Source: Gigaspora rosea
Lineage: Eukaryota; Glomeromycota; Glomeromycetes; Diversisporales; Gigasporaceae
Direction: 5' to 3'
Assembly (NCBI GenBank): GCA_003550325.1
Contig: QKWP01001653.1
Coordinates: forward strand, 37,874 to 101,873
DNA length: 64,000 bases
In this document: one piece after another, positions 24,106 through 34,706 of the stretch
Numbering within the stretch: position 1 is the first letter of the stretch
Layout: each line of letters starts with the position of its first letter
Program-made: the position numbers and the translations under genes
Notes under the pieces: model-generated
What the model was told of the DNA's origin: nothing
What the model saw: the letters and a program-made list of their open reading frames with translations, nothing else
Databases searched by the model: none

Positions 24106-25054
24106 TTAGTTTTCTTGAATACTAGTTAACCATTGTATAGGTTGTACCATTGGTATTTGCAGTAACGCTGTGTTGTTTTGAGTGCTTAAAATATCAAATT
24201 TGCTTAAGATTTTATTTAACTTTGTTGTCAAAATCTTTGTAAATATCTTCCTTGCATATTCTATTAAAGTTATAGGTCTAGTTTGTACTAGGTTGCCAGA
24301 AAAAACACTCACTCTTCTTAGATATTGGATACACCAGATCCTGTTTCCATGCTTTAAATATAATTTGGTTTTTAATGCAAAAATTAAATATTTTTAACAG
24401 AATGTTTAATGCCATTGTCAGTAATTTTTTGATCATCTCATTTGATATCCTAATGGTCCCGTTGCCTTATTGGTTAGTATTCTATTTATCATTATTAATA
24501 GTTCTTCTAGTTTTATTTCTTGACATAATTCTTCATAGTCTCTTTCTCCTACTTTTTCTATAGGTCTATATTCATCTTGCCACTCTTGCCAATTTTGTAT
24601 CCATCTTTCAAAATGTTTTTTTATTGCTTTTTTGATTTTATTCATATTCGTAATGACTCTGTTTATGTTATCAAAGAGTACTTTGTCCGTGTGTTTGCTT
24701 AGTATGCTATCAATTATCATTTTCGTATTGTTCTGAAAATTGTTCTCTCTTCTACTTATTGCTTCTCTTATTTGTTCCCTAATTTCGCTTGGTTCTTGGT
24801 TTGTCTTGTTTTGTGTAGTAATAGCCTCAAATCTTTTATTCTTTCCAATGTACTCTTAAAGTTTTCTATATATAAATCTCTTTCTTTTATTTCAGTTTGA
24901 TCGTTTTGTATTAAATTGTGTATTTTTATTAGTGTCTTATTCACTTTGACTACTGTCCAACTATAGGGTCTCAGTGTTTGCGTTATTATAATTATTTTGA
25001 TTATTTTGTTAACTTTGGTTAAATCTTGATATAGGTTAGATGCCTTTTTTGGGG
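24106..25054 (-). pseudogene. LINE reverse transcriptase region, degenerate
   Basis: Minus-strand blocks at 25054-24768, 24720-24433 and 24312-24106 resemble the N-terminal part of a non-LTR retrotransposon reverse transcriptase. The clearest piece is TRPITLIEYARKIFTKILTT followed by LNKIL, LSTQNN and QPIQWLTSIQEN, the conserved RT motif 2 surroundings (R-P-I-x-L). Upstream ITNMNKIKKAIKKHFERWIQ and NRILTNKATGPLGYQMR match the linker leading into RT. The catalytic xxDD motif is not present, because the sequence stops at a foldback element at 24105. The frames are shifted between blocks, so it is dead. It continues the LINE whose 5' parts lie at 31.3-34.7 kb. Confidence 0.75.
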
Positions 25055-25055
25055 T

Positions 25056-25572
25056 CCTTAAAGCAGGGCAGATCATGTGACATACCGTTTTTCATTAATT
25101 TAGAGTTAGGGCTAGTGATGCCACTGAAATTGATTTTTGAAAAAGGCCTATTTCGTTTTCATTAGAAAAAATTAAAATTTTTTATAAGGATGAACAAATA
25201 AAATTTATATAGATATGTTCCTTATAATTTCGTCTATTCAAAAAAGGTATCAAATAATTTCGTCTTTTAAGTAAAATAGGTCAAAAATAATTTCATCTTT
25301 AAATTTTAATTTCGAGTTTTAGAACCCGAAATGCTTTCGTTCTCATATACAGTTAGGGCCTACCTTAAATTAGGGTTAGAAAAGTTTTTATAAGTAAAAT
25401 TACCTCCCTGCCATTTTTTATTAATGCTCCAAAGTGGGTTTAAACTATAGTTTCTTCTATTTTTCGCATATTTCTCTTTTTTCCACTTTTTTTGCTTCAT
25501 CGGGCTGATCCAGGATCATCAAATTTAACAATTTGATTGGTTAATTATGACATAATCTGCACCGCTTTAAGG
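25056..25572. mobile_element. TIR element inserted in the LINE linker
   Basis: The ends CCTTAAAGCAGGGCAGATCA and (from the right) CCTTAAAGCGGTGCAGATTA pair over about 26 bp with few mismatches. LINE-like coding sequence lies immediately outside on both sides (TPKKASNLYQDLTK below, SNAYTKKEF above), so this 517-bp stretch is an insertion. The internal CTGATCCAGGATCATCAAAT is shared with the MITE at 10484-10823. No clear TSD was found. Confidence 0.55.
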
Positions 25573-25735
25573 AACTCCTTTTTTGTATATGCATTAGATT
25601 GTACGAGTTGGGATTTTCTAGTAGGTATATGCTTTTTCGCTATGTATTTTATTGCTATATTTAGCCTGTGCCATGCTTTGTTTAGATTTTCTTCACTCTT
25701 TATCTTATCTACTTTTAAAGCTTTTAACTTGCTTG
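25573..25735 (-). pseudogene. LINE linker fragment between endonuclease and RT
   Basis: The minus strand reads TSKLKALKVDKIKSEENLNK, then AWHRLNIAIKYIAKKHIPTR and KSQLVQSNAYTKKEF. The AWxxLxxAIxxxAxxxIP pattern is typical of the segment between the endonuclease and RT of many LINEs. It is separated from the endonuclease (31307 upward) by the nested element 25739-31303, with one TTA on each side. Confidence 0.65.
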
Positions 25736-25898
25736 TTAGGAGGCATCCATAAATAACGTTATACAAGAGGGGTTGGACATAGAGCTTTGACCCGGGTTGC
25801 AAAATAGTGACCTGGGCTGGTTAGATACTTATCTGGATCATAACCCAGGTCAACGGATCATACAGACAATTATAAAGTTTTTTGCTTTTTCAATTACT

Positions 25899-26925
25899 TT
25901 TTTTTTTTTTTTTTTTTTAATATTAAGGTGACCACTTAGGTACCCTAGCACTTTATTGGTCCAAGCGTGTTGGCCCGATCAATATGACTGTGCCACATAT
26001 TACATTTGCATAACAAAAGTACAACTAGCCACACGTACAACTTTTGGTTGTCTAATTTAAATAGTCCGCCCGAAGGTTCTACACTAGATGCCATACTTGC
26101 AACCCAACTAGGGGATTGCCTATTTAAACTCTCTAGCTTCTACCCATGTTCAATATTCCTTCAAATATACCCTTTCGAGTAATTCACTATTAAAAATACC
26201 CTGAGGCTTTAGCCAAACACCTTTTGGAGGGCATTTGCCCTGTGGTAAACCTGGTAGAGTGATACCTGTCTCCCACAGGTATTCACCTACACTTTCGGTA
26301 ACTTACGCATTCACTGAGGCAAACAACTTGCAGTCAGGTTGTTACCCTGCAACCGCTACCATTACCTACTACTGCCCTTGTGAGTTCACTAGACCCCAGT
26401 ACCTGGTTAGTCACTCTTTGGATCCTTTTCCCCAGTTATCCCAGACTACCAATCTAGTTGGCCTGGAAGGATCGGTCTGCCAGGCTTTAGATGCCTAAGG
26501 TCATCCTTTCCTTGGTTCATGCTTCTATAATGCATGACCTTTTCCTCCGGTACGACTCCGGCGGCCAGATTGGTGTGCCCCCTTTGCCATAGGGGCTCTT
26601 GCCCGTCCAGTTTTCCAGTCAGTTATCGCTAAGATCCTTTTCTCCGATACCGTCGAAAGTCTAGCTACCTCTCCACTCGGGACTTGCCAAATGTTCTGTT
26701 TCTCCGGTTCCTTGGATTTGTCTGTGTAATGAGACACAATTTCGCCCGAAAGCTCCCATTCAAGATGGTAACCAAGGACTACAGGTAGTGTACCCAACCG
26801 ATCGACAAGATACAGTTACCGGAACACAGATCTATTTTTCAAAAACATCACCAGTGGGATTTGAACTCTAGACCTGCCACTTGGGAAGGGACAACTTACC
26901 AACTTCTCTAAGTTGTCACACCCTA
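25899..26925 (-). mobile_element. tRNA-headed, poly(A)-tailed retroelement, copy C
   Basis: On the minus strand it begins TAGGGTGTGACAACTTAGAG, has the B-box-like GAGTTCAAATCCCACTGG near 26850, and ends TTAATATTAAAAAA with about 20 A residues. A perfect 16-bp duplication TGCTTTTTCAATTACT flanks it (25883-25898 and 26926-26941). Length is about 1.03 kb. It is nearly identical to the copy at 55493-56949, so it is relatively young. A minus-strand open frame of 90 residues at 26525-26797 is also open in the other copy (117 residues), but it matches no family I know. I regard the element as probably non-coding. Confidence 0.85.
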
Positions 26926-27379
26926 TGCTTTTTCAATTACTAATTATACTTATTATCATTAAATCATAATGAAATCGGATTAAAATAACATATGGTTTTT
27001 TAACGCTTTAACCTTATTTTTTTAAGCATATTTCATTTTTAATTTAATCACAATAATTACCGGAGAAATTCTGGTTATACAGATTAAGATAAGTAAGGCT
27101 GTGCAAACAAATATAATTGTTTCTCGTAATCTGGCTGGGTGCCTTTTTTGAAAAAATTAAAATTTTATTTTATATAAGGTAAATAGGGGTATTAAAGTTT
27201 CTACTAATAAAATTTTTTTAATAGATTTGTGTATAATTTTTATTATTTGAACTATACTTAATAAAGAATAAATTACTGCAAAAAAATCTTTATATTATAT
27301 ATAGTTTTAGATATAAATAATTAGTATACAAATATAATATAAAAACTAAATTCTAGTATTGTGGCCAATTATTTGATAG

Positions 27380-27885
27380 CGAATAATTTTTGATCTACTG
27401 GTCCGTTTTGGATGATTTTACCACTAAATTGACCGTCTCTGTGAGACGATTCTAACAAGTACAAAATCGTTAAAATTCAATTACGGGATCCCAAGGTCGT
27501 TAAAGGTAAATATGTGAAAATTTTGCAGATTTACTAATATAATTTTATAAAATAATGTAAATTTATATCGATCTTAGGACCCCGTGATTAGATTTTGACG
27601 ATTTTATACTTGTTAGAATCGTCTCACTAAGACGGCCATTTTGGTGGTAAAATCGTCCAAAACGGACCAGTGGATCAAAAGTTATTAACTATTAAATATT
27701 CTATATATATTTAATAATTAATTCAAATATGCACAAAAACCTATATTTTGCATAAATGATGATATCTTGTGATCTAGTGATCAGAATTGGGCGAATTTTA
27801 TACCATTCAATTCATCTTGATGAGACGAATCGAATGGTATAAAATTTATCCAATTTTGATCACTAGATCACAAGATATTTCACTT
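27380..27885. repeat. Palindromic-core units inside the 5.0-kb element
   Basis: One plus-strand unit (27380-27500, core CCGTCTCTGTGAGACGATTC) faces one minus-strand unit (27570-27700, core GAATCGTCTCACTAAGACGG). A separate tight hairpin lies at 27770-27885 around TTCATCTTGATGAGACGAA, with arms GATCAGAATTGGGCGAATTT / AAATTTATCCAATTTTGATC. They are variants of the unit described at 8870 and 61024. Confidence 0.6.
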
Positions 27886-29221
27886 GGCCACAATACCCCC
27901 TGGCCACAATGCTCCCATTTACCTTATATATTATATATATAAAATATTTAACATTTAACCGGAAAATCTGCACATAAATACAGAAATATAAGTATTGATT
28001 TTTTTTTGTTTACATTGCTTTTTCTTCTTTCTTCTTTCTAATAATTAAATTTTTTTTGTATTTTTTTTTATGTAGCGGCCGCCTTAATATCTTCCCTTTT
28101 TTGGTTACGTTATTTTTTTGCTGATGCTGTTTCTTAGAATCGTCATATGTTGGAGCCGTCGCTTGGAGTTGTCACATTTTACTTTTAATTTTTTTTTGTT
28201 TTGTTCTTTACTAACTCTTGTTTATTTTCTTTTAGTCGTTGATTCATCATCAGTGTCTTTATAATCGTCGTTATTTATAGTGCCGCTATTGTTTTGGTGC
28301 TTCGTTGTTGATTCCATAAGTTAAAACTGGTGTACTTAATGCGACTTATGGCCTGTCTGAAAGCATTACATTGACATTTAGTGTGAATTCTTTGTGGTAT
28401 GAGCTTCGTCAACTTGGTGGATTGATTGAATTTTAAGGCTAGGGTTATGGTTGCTAGTTAGAGTTAAGGATAATTAGGATGGTTATAGATAAGGTTTGAG
28501 GTTAGGGTTGCGGTTTAAGGTTAGAGTAAGGATGCAGACACGAGTTATATGTTAGGGTAAGGTTTTGAACAGAATTAGTGGTAAACAATGGTATTCGTTA
28601 CTAGAAACATTTATACTATGTATGTTACGCATATAAATGTAATACAATAATTAAATAACTATGATATAATAAATACTGTACATAAAACTATTATAATATA
28701 ATATAATAAAATAAATAAAACTTACTAATATAAATCAATCATGCAATAGCATTGGTCGATATGCAGATTGTGTAACCAGAAATTCCCCTGGCAATTCTAT
28801 ATTAAAAATTTTATATAACATTTTTTTATACTTATACAATAACAACCGGGTCTTGGGTGTCTTTTAACCTTAATATGTTACGAGAAACAATTAATTTTAT
28901 TTGCATTATTTTTTGTTAATCAATTTTTTAGTTTTTTTTTTTAGCATTTTAATATGGTCTTTTTTTTATAGTATTGAATTCTCTGGAGTCTTGATGTCTT
29001 TGTTTCTTGGTGCTCTTTTTTCGCTATTGTTGTCGTTGGAGTTGTCGCTAGAGTTGCCATTTGTTAGTGCTGATGGTTTGGTTAATTGTAGCGTTAGTAT
29101 TCTGGTTTCGTCATTTCATTCTTGTTGGTGGGTTGTCTTTGTCATTGTTTCATAAAGTAGTATCTTTAGTGTTGCTGCTTCATAAAGCAGGTCTTTAGTA
29201 TTATCGTTTTATAGGTGGTTA

Positions 29222-29791
29222 TAGTGTTTCAAATCAGACCAAAAAATGCAATCAATTAATCAGATAAAATTTTTTTAACCAATCGATTAAAAATCGATTG
29301 TTCCAACTAATTGATTAATTGATTAATTGGTATAATCGATTATTAGATTAATTGATTATTTGATTAATCGATTAATCGATTAATTGATTACTCATATATA
29401 GTAAAATGATACTAGTTATGTGTAAAATCATGATTATAAGACTAAAGTATTGGTGAGCAAATGATAATCAAGAATGTCATCGTCATGATAGTACTAAATC
29501 AATTTTAACCACATATAGTATTGTATATTGATTTGTAATAAAATTCTTAAATTAACTAATTGATCTATTATGAAGATCATTAAGTTTATACGGATTTTGA
29601 CAACCAATTGACTAGTTAGTTAATCGACTAGTCGATTAGTTAATCAATTGATTAATCGATTAATCAATTAATCAGATTAATCGATTGATCGATTAATCAG
29701 ATTAATCGATTAATCCATATTTGAAAAGTTAATCAATTAATCATTGATTAATTGGTTAATCTGATTAATCGATTTTCGATTTGGAACACTA
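29222..29791. mobile_element. hAT-type MITE, TSD GGTGGTTA, rich in ATCGATTA repeats
   Basis: A 570-bp element with TIRs TAGTGTTTCAAATC and (from the right) TAGTGTTCCAAATCG. The exact duplication GGTGGTTA lies at 29214-29221 and 29792-29799. The interior is dominated by TTAATCGATTAATTGATTAA. The same terminus starts a possible truncated copy near 4588 (TAGTGTTCCAAATCG). Confidence 0.85.
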
Positions 29792-30129
29792 GGTGGTTAT
29801 CTTTGGTATTGCGTTTTATTTCATAGGTGTTATCTTTGGCACTGCCATTTCATGGGTAGTTGATTGGTATTACCATTGTCTACTATAGTCGCTTGTGCTT
29901 GTATTTATGTCTTGTTTATAGTTTGTATATTTCTTTGGTAATTGATAGTGAGTTTCAATTTCATGAATAGCATGGCTAATAGTGAATTTTTTCAATGTAG
30001 GCGGCATTGAGTTATAACATATTTCTATTTGGTGGTTTTCTTTGTAATGCAGTGGCTTTTAGATTGGGATTAGGGTTAAAGGTAGGTTGAAGCTAAAGTA
30101 ATGTTAGCAGTTAGGGTAATGGTTGGGAT

Positions 30130-30293
30130 TAGAGATAGGCACCATGCACATGACTGCATGCGTGCATGCAATTAATTCTGGCCAGCATTAAGAAATTAAA
30201 TCATAACTTTGGTCAAAACATGCATGCATGCATGCAAAAAATGCATGCGCATATGTATGCCAAAATGAAAATTTTGTATTTTGCCCATCTTTA
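30130..30293. mobile_element. hAT-type MITE, TSD GTTGGGAT, rich in GCATGCATGC
   Basis: A 164-bp element starting TAGAGATAGGCACC and ending TTGCCCATCTTTA. The exact duplication GTTGGGAT lies at 30122-30129 and 30294-30301. The interior contains TGCATGCATGCATGC runs. A related end, TAGAGATGGGCAAAATGC, occurs at 61974. Confidence 0.85.
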
Positions 30294-31306
30294 GTTGGGA
30301 TAATGGCTGGATAGGATTAGTAAAGTACAATATATAGTTTAGTTGGCATGGCAAAATGTTTGTAATGACGTTTTAAATACTTTTGTAATACAACAAATAA
30401 TAAATAGATAAAATTTATAGATCATAATAAATATAAATGCAGTAAGGATAAATAAATATATATCGATATAGACTGATTTAAAGATATATTGTGCTAAAAC
30501 TGTTCGATTTATAATAATTGGCGATTAGTAAATATTGGTGAAATAATCATTGGTTAATTTTTTGTTAGGTTTCCCGGTAATAAAGTGAATTTCGGACATT
30601 GGACAATATCTAAAAATGGCTAAAATCGTCAAAAATAGCTTGAACATTGAAAATTGACAATACTGCTGCTACCTATAAACAGTTTTATTAGTTAAATTGC
30701 GCTTTTTGTCTATTTTGAATTCTGACACATTTGACCCAGATCAGAGCAATTTTTGACCCATGACCCGCTGGGTTGGGTGACCCATACGGGTCATCTGACT
30801 CAGGTCAAAGCTCTAGTTAGACGAACAATAACGTTTTTCTCAATAAGTAGAGGAGGTCAAAAAAATATAACATAATTTTTTTAGAAAAAATTGGCTAAAA
30901 ATTAAACCAGTAGTCCAAATTTAATGATTTTGGTACCATTCGATTCGTCTCGGTGAGAGGAGTCGAACTGTACTAATTTTATTTTATTTGGATTACTGTA
31001 TCAAATTTTATTGGCCAAATACTATTGGTTATTATGTTTTCTTATAAAATTATTATAAAATCAATACTTTTTTGTGAATAACTATTGATCTAGTAATCCA
31101 AATGAAATGATTTCGGTATCATTGGATTCGACTCACTGAGACAAATTGAATGGTACCTAAATCATCCAAATCGGATCACTGTGTCACAATATATTCAAGT
31201 TTTTGTGAAATTTTATATAAGATTTTGAAAAATTTTTTTATATAGTAGAGGGGGGTCAAGCGCTACTATAAGGGGGTACATAATGTTATTTATGGATGCC
31301 CCCTTA

Positions 31307-32060
31307 TCGTGCTCGAAATTCTTTCTAAGTTTTTTGCTCCATTTTCTTATATTCGAATATTATTCTACTCAATTTCTTTCTTCTTTTCTTTTTGATCTCA
31401 TTTCACAATTGCTATATAGTTTGAATTATTCTATGATCACTTTTCAACTCCACTATATTTTCTATAATTGAGTAAAATAACTTTGTTACCATGTATTCAG
31501 ATGCCCATATATTGTCAATTTGTAAGGTAATACTTTCTCTTTTCTATATATAGTTTGTTACTTGATTCGTTTCAAGTAAACACATCATTTGGTTTAATTG
31601 CATCTCTTTAATTAATAGAGTTGTCTTGCTACTGTCCTTCCTTTCTATATTGCTATTAAAATTCCCTAATACTATTAAATCTATGTTTCTCGCCTTTGCA
31701 TATCTTAATTTGTTTCTAATCCACTTGTGAGTTTGTTCAGATATTTGTACCTGTTGTATAAGTATATATACTCCAATTATCCTTATTCTGTTATACCATG
31801 AAAAGAAGAAATCTATTAAAACTACTGTACTATAGTGGTTTTCAATATTATGTATGTAATGACTCAATTCCAGTTTAACTAGTATTGTGACGCCCATCGA
31901 AGTTTCCCTTTTTAGTACCTGATCTGCTATTGTTGCTGCCGTGTAAATGTTATAAATCGGGTTGAGCAGTGTTATTTCTAGCCCCTCTGTTTCCGCAATC
32001 TTGGTCTCTGTCAGAACAATTATGTGTATTCTTTTTTTTCATATTGTTCTACACATAACC
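31307..32060 (-). pseudogene. LINE endonuclease domain (AP-endonuclease-like), broken
   Basis: The minus strand carries an exonuclease-endonuclease-phosphatase fold typical of LINE ORF2. IVLTETKIAE at about 32.01 kb holds the metal-binding Glu. Next come GVTILVKLELSHYIHNIENH, RIIGVYI and LIVLGNFNSN (about 31.66 kb; the usual GDFN has Asn for Asp). VELKSDHRIIQTI at about 31.44 kb is the C-terminal SDH motif. The part from 31897 to 31544 is one open block of 117 residues; the ends are frameshifted. FEYKKMEQKT at 31.33 kb begins the linker, which is cut at 31303 by the MITE and resumes at 25735. The Asp-to-Asn change and the stops make it inactive. Confidence 0.8.
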
Positions 32061-32384
32061 TTCTTTTGAGTGTGTTGTTTATCTCTTAAACATTTTGTAT
32101 TGCAATGACTAGGCTATGTATGGTTTTATTTTCTTTCAGATTGGGTTGTGTGTTATTTGTCTTAGTGTGATTTTTGTCATTCGACAAACTGCCTTCTTCG
32201 TTATTAATTGAATTGTTCATTTATTTCGTAATCAATCATCTTTACGTCGCCCTGCCTTTGTGTGATTGGTGCTTATTTATCAAAAATATTCCAACTTGGT
32301 TCAGGTAGTTTCTGTATATTGAATACCCTGTCTAGTATTACTTTTGTTGTGAAATTTCTTTCAGCACTTCCAGTGCTTCTGGTA

Positions 32385-33124
32385 CCGTATGTTTTCGAAA
32401 ATAAGCTACCTTTTATTGCCGATTTTTAACAAAAAAAAACCGTGGGTAGCTTATTTTCGGGTTATTTACTATTTTAAGTAATTTAAAGCACAACAAAAGG
32501 GTAGCTTATTTTCGAATACAAAACTCTAACAAGTAAAATAAATAAATAAATATGCTGTAGACAATAAATAAATATGTTATAAACAATAAATAAATATGCA
32601 AAAAAAAATTGGAGTAACTTATAAAACGATCGATAAACGTTGCTACATAGTAAAGCTAAATTTTACTAAGGAAATCGATCAAAGTCGCATAAGTAACCTT
32701 GTTTAGCAGATCAAAATACGCGTACCCTAAAAATTTTATAAAAATCNNNNNNNNNNNNNNNNNNNNNNNNNNNNNNNNNNNNNNNNNNNNNNNNNNNNNN
32801 NNNNNNNNNNNNNNNNNNNNNNAAGTCAAATAATAAAAAGTTCTCCGATTTTTATAAAATTTTTAGGGTACGCGTATTTTGATCTGCTAAACAAGGTTAC
32901 TTATGCGACTTTGATCGATTTCCTTAGTAAAATTTAGACTTTACTATGTAGCAACGTTTATCGATCGTGAGGGTAGCTTATTTTCGGAACTAAAAATTTT
33001 GTTAAATATCTTTTGGCGCAACAAAGGGGTAGCTTATTTTCGGGTCAAAGGCGTTTTGACGTTTTTGGATCAAAACTGGGGGGTAGCTTATTTTAGAATG
33101 TAGCTTATTTTCGGAAACATACGG
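32385..33124. mobile_element. TA-flanked foldback MITE, family CCGTATRTTTYCGAAAATAA, copy 2 (contains the gap)
   Basis: The ends CCGTATGTTTTCGAAAATAA and (from the right) CCGTATGTTTCCGAAAATAA are flanked by TA (32383-32384 and 33125-33126). Long mirrored arms include ACGCGTACCCTAAAAATTTT / AAAATTTTTAGGGTACGCGT around the gap. Excision of the element plus one TA restores an open LINE frame (QEK to IPEAL). A smaller relative is at 11041-11356. Confidence 0.8.
32747..32822. other. Assembly gap (76 N) at the centre of a long palindrome
   Basis: The gap lies exactly where the two arms of the foldback element 32385-33124 meet. The arms directly beside it are close reverse complements, so the gap probably marks a hairpin that assembly or sequencing could not cross. 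Its true length is unknown. Confidence 0.9.
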
Positions 33125-33437
33125 TATTTTCTCCTGATCAGTAATTGGGAATATTACTGTGTTTTTAGATAATTTTTGATTTAAGTTTTGATTCAGTTTC
33201 TCAAAGTTATCTGGAAAGCTTGTATCTTCTTCTTTATTCTTTCCTTTTTTATCCTCTATTTTAACAAAAAAAGTAAAATTCTTTTAATGTCTTAACTGCT
33301 AGCATTAGTTCTTTTGTATTAACTATTGGTATAGTTAAATTGACTTTTGATGGTTTTTCTAGTCTTGTAGTAAATCTTCTAGATCTGTGTAGTTTATCTC
33401 GATATAGATTTTTGGTTATTGTATCGGTATTTTGTAA

Positions 33438-33587
33438 GGTACTGACAAAAATCAGATGATTTTTTAGAGGGGAGGGAGGTAAAAAAAAGTGAAATTATAT
33501 ATAAGAAACCTAACTATTTATATATTAAAAAAGAGGAAGAGGGTAGGCCTCTGATAAAAAATAATCAGGTGATTAATGACATGGCTC
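33438..33587. mobile_element. Harbinger-like MITE (AATCAGSTGATT family), TSD TAA, copy 2
   Basis: A 150-bp element closely related to 43657-43807, sharing ATCAGATGATTTTTTAG near one end and CTGATAAAAAATAATCAGGT near the other. TAA lies at 33435-33437 and 33588-33590. It sits in LINE ORF1, and its last base plus the duplicated TA form the TAG that ends the 197-residue block. Confidence 0.85.
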
Positions 33588-34706
33588 TAATAATTTGGTA
33601 TTTGTTGTATGAACTTTATAGCTTGCTCTTTATCTTTAATTGAAAAGCAAATCTCTCTTTTTATATCTAAGGCCTCTGGTTTGTCTGGTAATCTCTTTTT
33701 GTTAATTAAATAGTCATTTGGTAAGTATTTAAAAGTATAAATCTTCCTTAATTTCCTAATATGTTCTTTGAAATCTTCTGCATCCCTTGGGTGAAAAGGA
33801 AATTGTTCTCTTATTCTTGGAGTCAGTTCTTGAGACGTATTTGGCAAAGGTTCTTTCTGTGGTGGTGCATCAAAATAAGAATCCAGGATCGTTAAAAATT
33901 TGTAATATTTCATTAGCTCCAATCTATTTTCCTTTAGTTTCTTCAAATCTGCTCTCTTCGTGATTGGAAATAAGCCTTTAACTTCCTCTTTCAGCTCACT
34001 TGGGTCATTTGGTAAGTCAATTCTATTATCTTCTATATAGGATTCTGGTAATCTTGCAAATTTATATACACACTTTAAAGATATTGCTATTAGACCAATA
34101 AATCTTCTGTCAGAAATTGGTAATTCACAAAGTAAACTATCTCTAATTTCTTTCAGTATTTCTGCAAAATTATTAGGCAATTTCTCTAGTCCTCCAGTAA
34201 TTATATCAGAGACCTCTCTTTTAAATTTAGCTAGTTTTCGATTCTAGCAAAGTCTACAATATAGAAAATAACTCTTGTAATCTCATAAGGATCCAAATAA
34301 GTAAAATCTAGATTCGTAATATAATCTATCACAAGTTTTTTGCGAAGTTTATTATAAATTTGGTCTTTATTCTTCTTATTAATAACATGTACTCTGTAAC
34401 TTCGTTTATATTTCTTTGTAGCCTCAATGAGCAATTTCATGAATTCTTTTTGGTGTGCTAGTGTGTTTCATGTCTTCATATAAAGGTTCTAAAAAAATCT
34501 CTATCTTTATACTTAAATTTTGTTTCTATTGCTAATGAATTTCATATTATGAGCGTCTGGTCTCCAACTTATATTGTATGAACTTAAATAGTCTTTTGGG
34601 TTCAAAAAAACTTCCATATAAGCACAACTTTTTATAAGTACATTTTTAAAAATATTTACTATATGCTCAACTGTGTGATTATATGGGAGGATGACTATAT
34701 AACCAT

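Larger units (their letters stand above)
25780..30815. mobile_element. 5.0-kb hAT-like element with TAGAGCTTTGACC ends
   Basis: The left end TAGAGCTTTGACCCGGGT and right end (reversed) TAGAGCTTTGACCTGAGT pair. Subterminal GACCCGGGTCA-type repeats occur at both ends, as in hAT transposase-binding regions. The flanks GTTGGACA (25772-25779) and GTTAGACG (30816-30823) are an 8-bp duplication with two transitions. No transposase could be read inside. The interior is AT-rich, with a retroelement (25899-26925), MITEs at 29222 and 30130, and palindromic units at 27.4-27.9 kb. Probably non-autonomous. A related end is at 12925-13034. Confidence 0.7.
25739..31303. mobile_element. GGGGCATCC MITE (TSD TTA) opened by a 5.0-kb insertion
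   Basis: The left TIR GGAGGCATCCATAAATAACG (25739) pairs with the right TIR GGGGGCATCCATAAATAACA (read in from 31303). TTA flanks both (25736-25738 and 31304-31306). The right-hand 0.49 kb (30824-31303) is co-linear with the intact relative at 37812-38341, and the left 0.04 kb matches that element's other end. Removing the hAT-like element 25780-30815 and its 8-bp duplication leaves 521 bp, against 530 bp for the relative. The MITE itself is inserted in the LINE. Confidence 0.85.
32340..34706 (-). pseudogene. LINE ORF1 with tandem repeats of about 52 residues, interrupted
   Basis: Minus-strand blocks upstream of the endonuclease. VILPYNHTVEHIVNIFKNV to NISWRPDAHNMKF lies at about 34.7-34.5 kb, and MKLLIEATKKYKRSYRVHVI at 34440-34231. 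A 197-residue block at 34180-33587 has at least three clear repeats of LPNDPSELKEE, FPITKRADLKK, YKFL, with a likely fourth. After a MITE, RRFTTRLEKPSKVNLTIPIV follows at 33437-33255, then ITDQEK and IPEALEVLKEISQQK ending near 32340. The last two are joined once the TA element 32385-33124 is removed. I do not recognise the repeat as a known domain. Its position before the endonuclease identifies it as LINE ORF1 by context. It is cut at 34706 by the Ty3 LTR. Confidence 0.6.

Noticed and set aside
28901..29155. 84-residue hydrophobic open frame
   Set aside because: T-rich sequence within a transposon interior gives Phe/Leu/Ser residues by composition. No motif and no partner frame.
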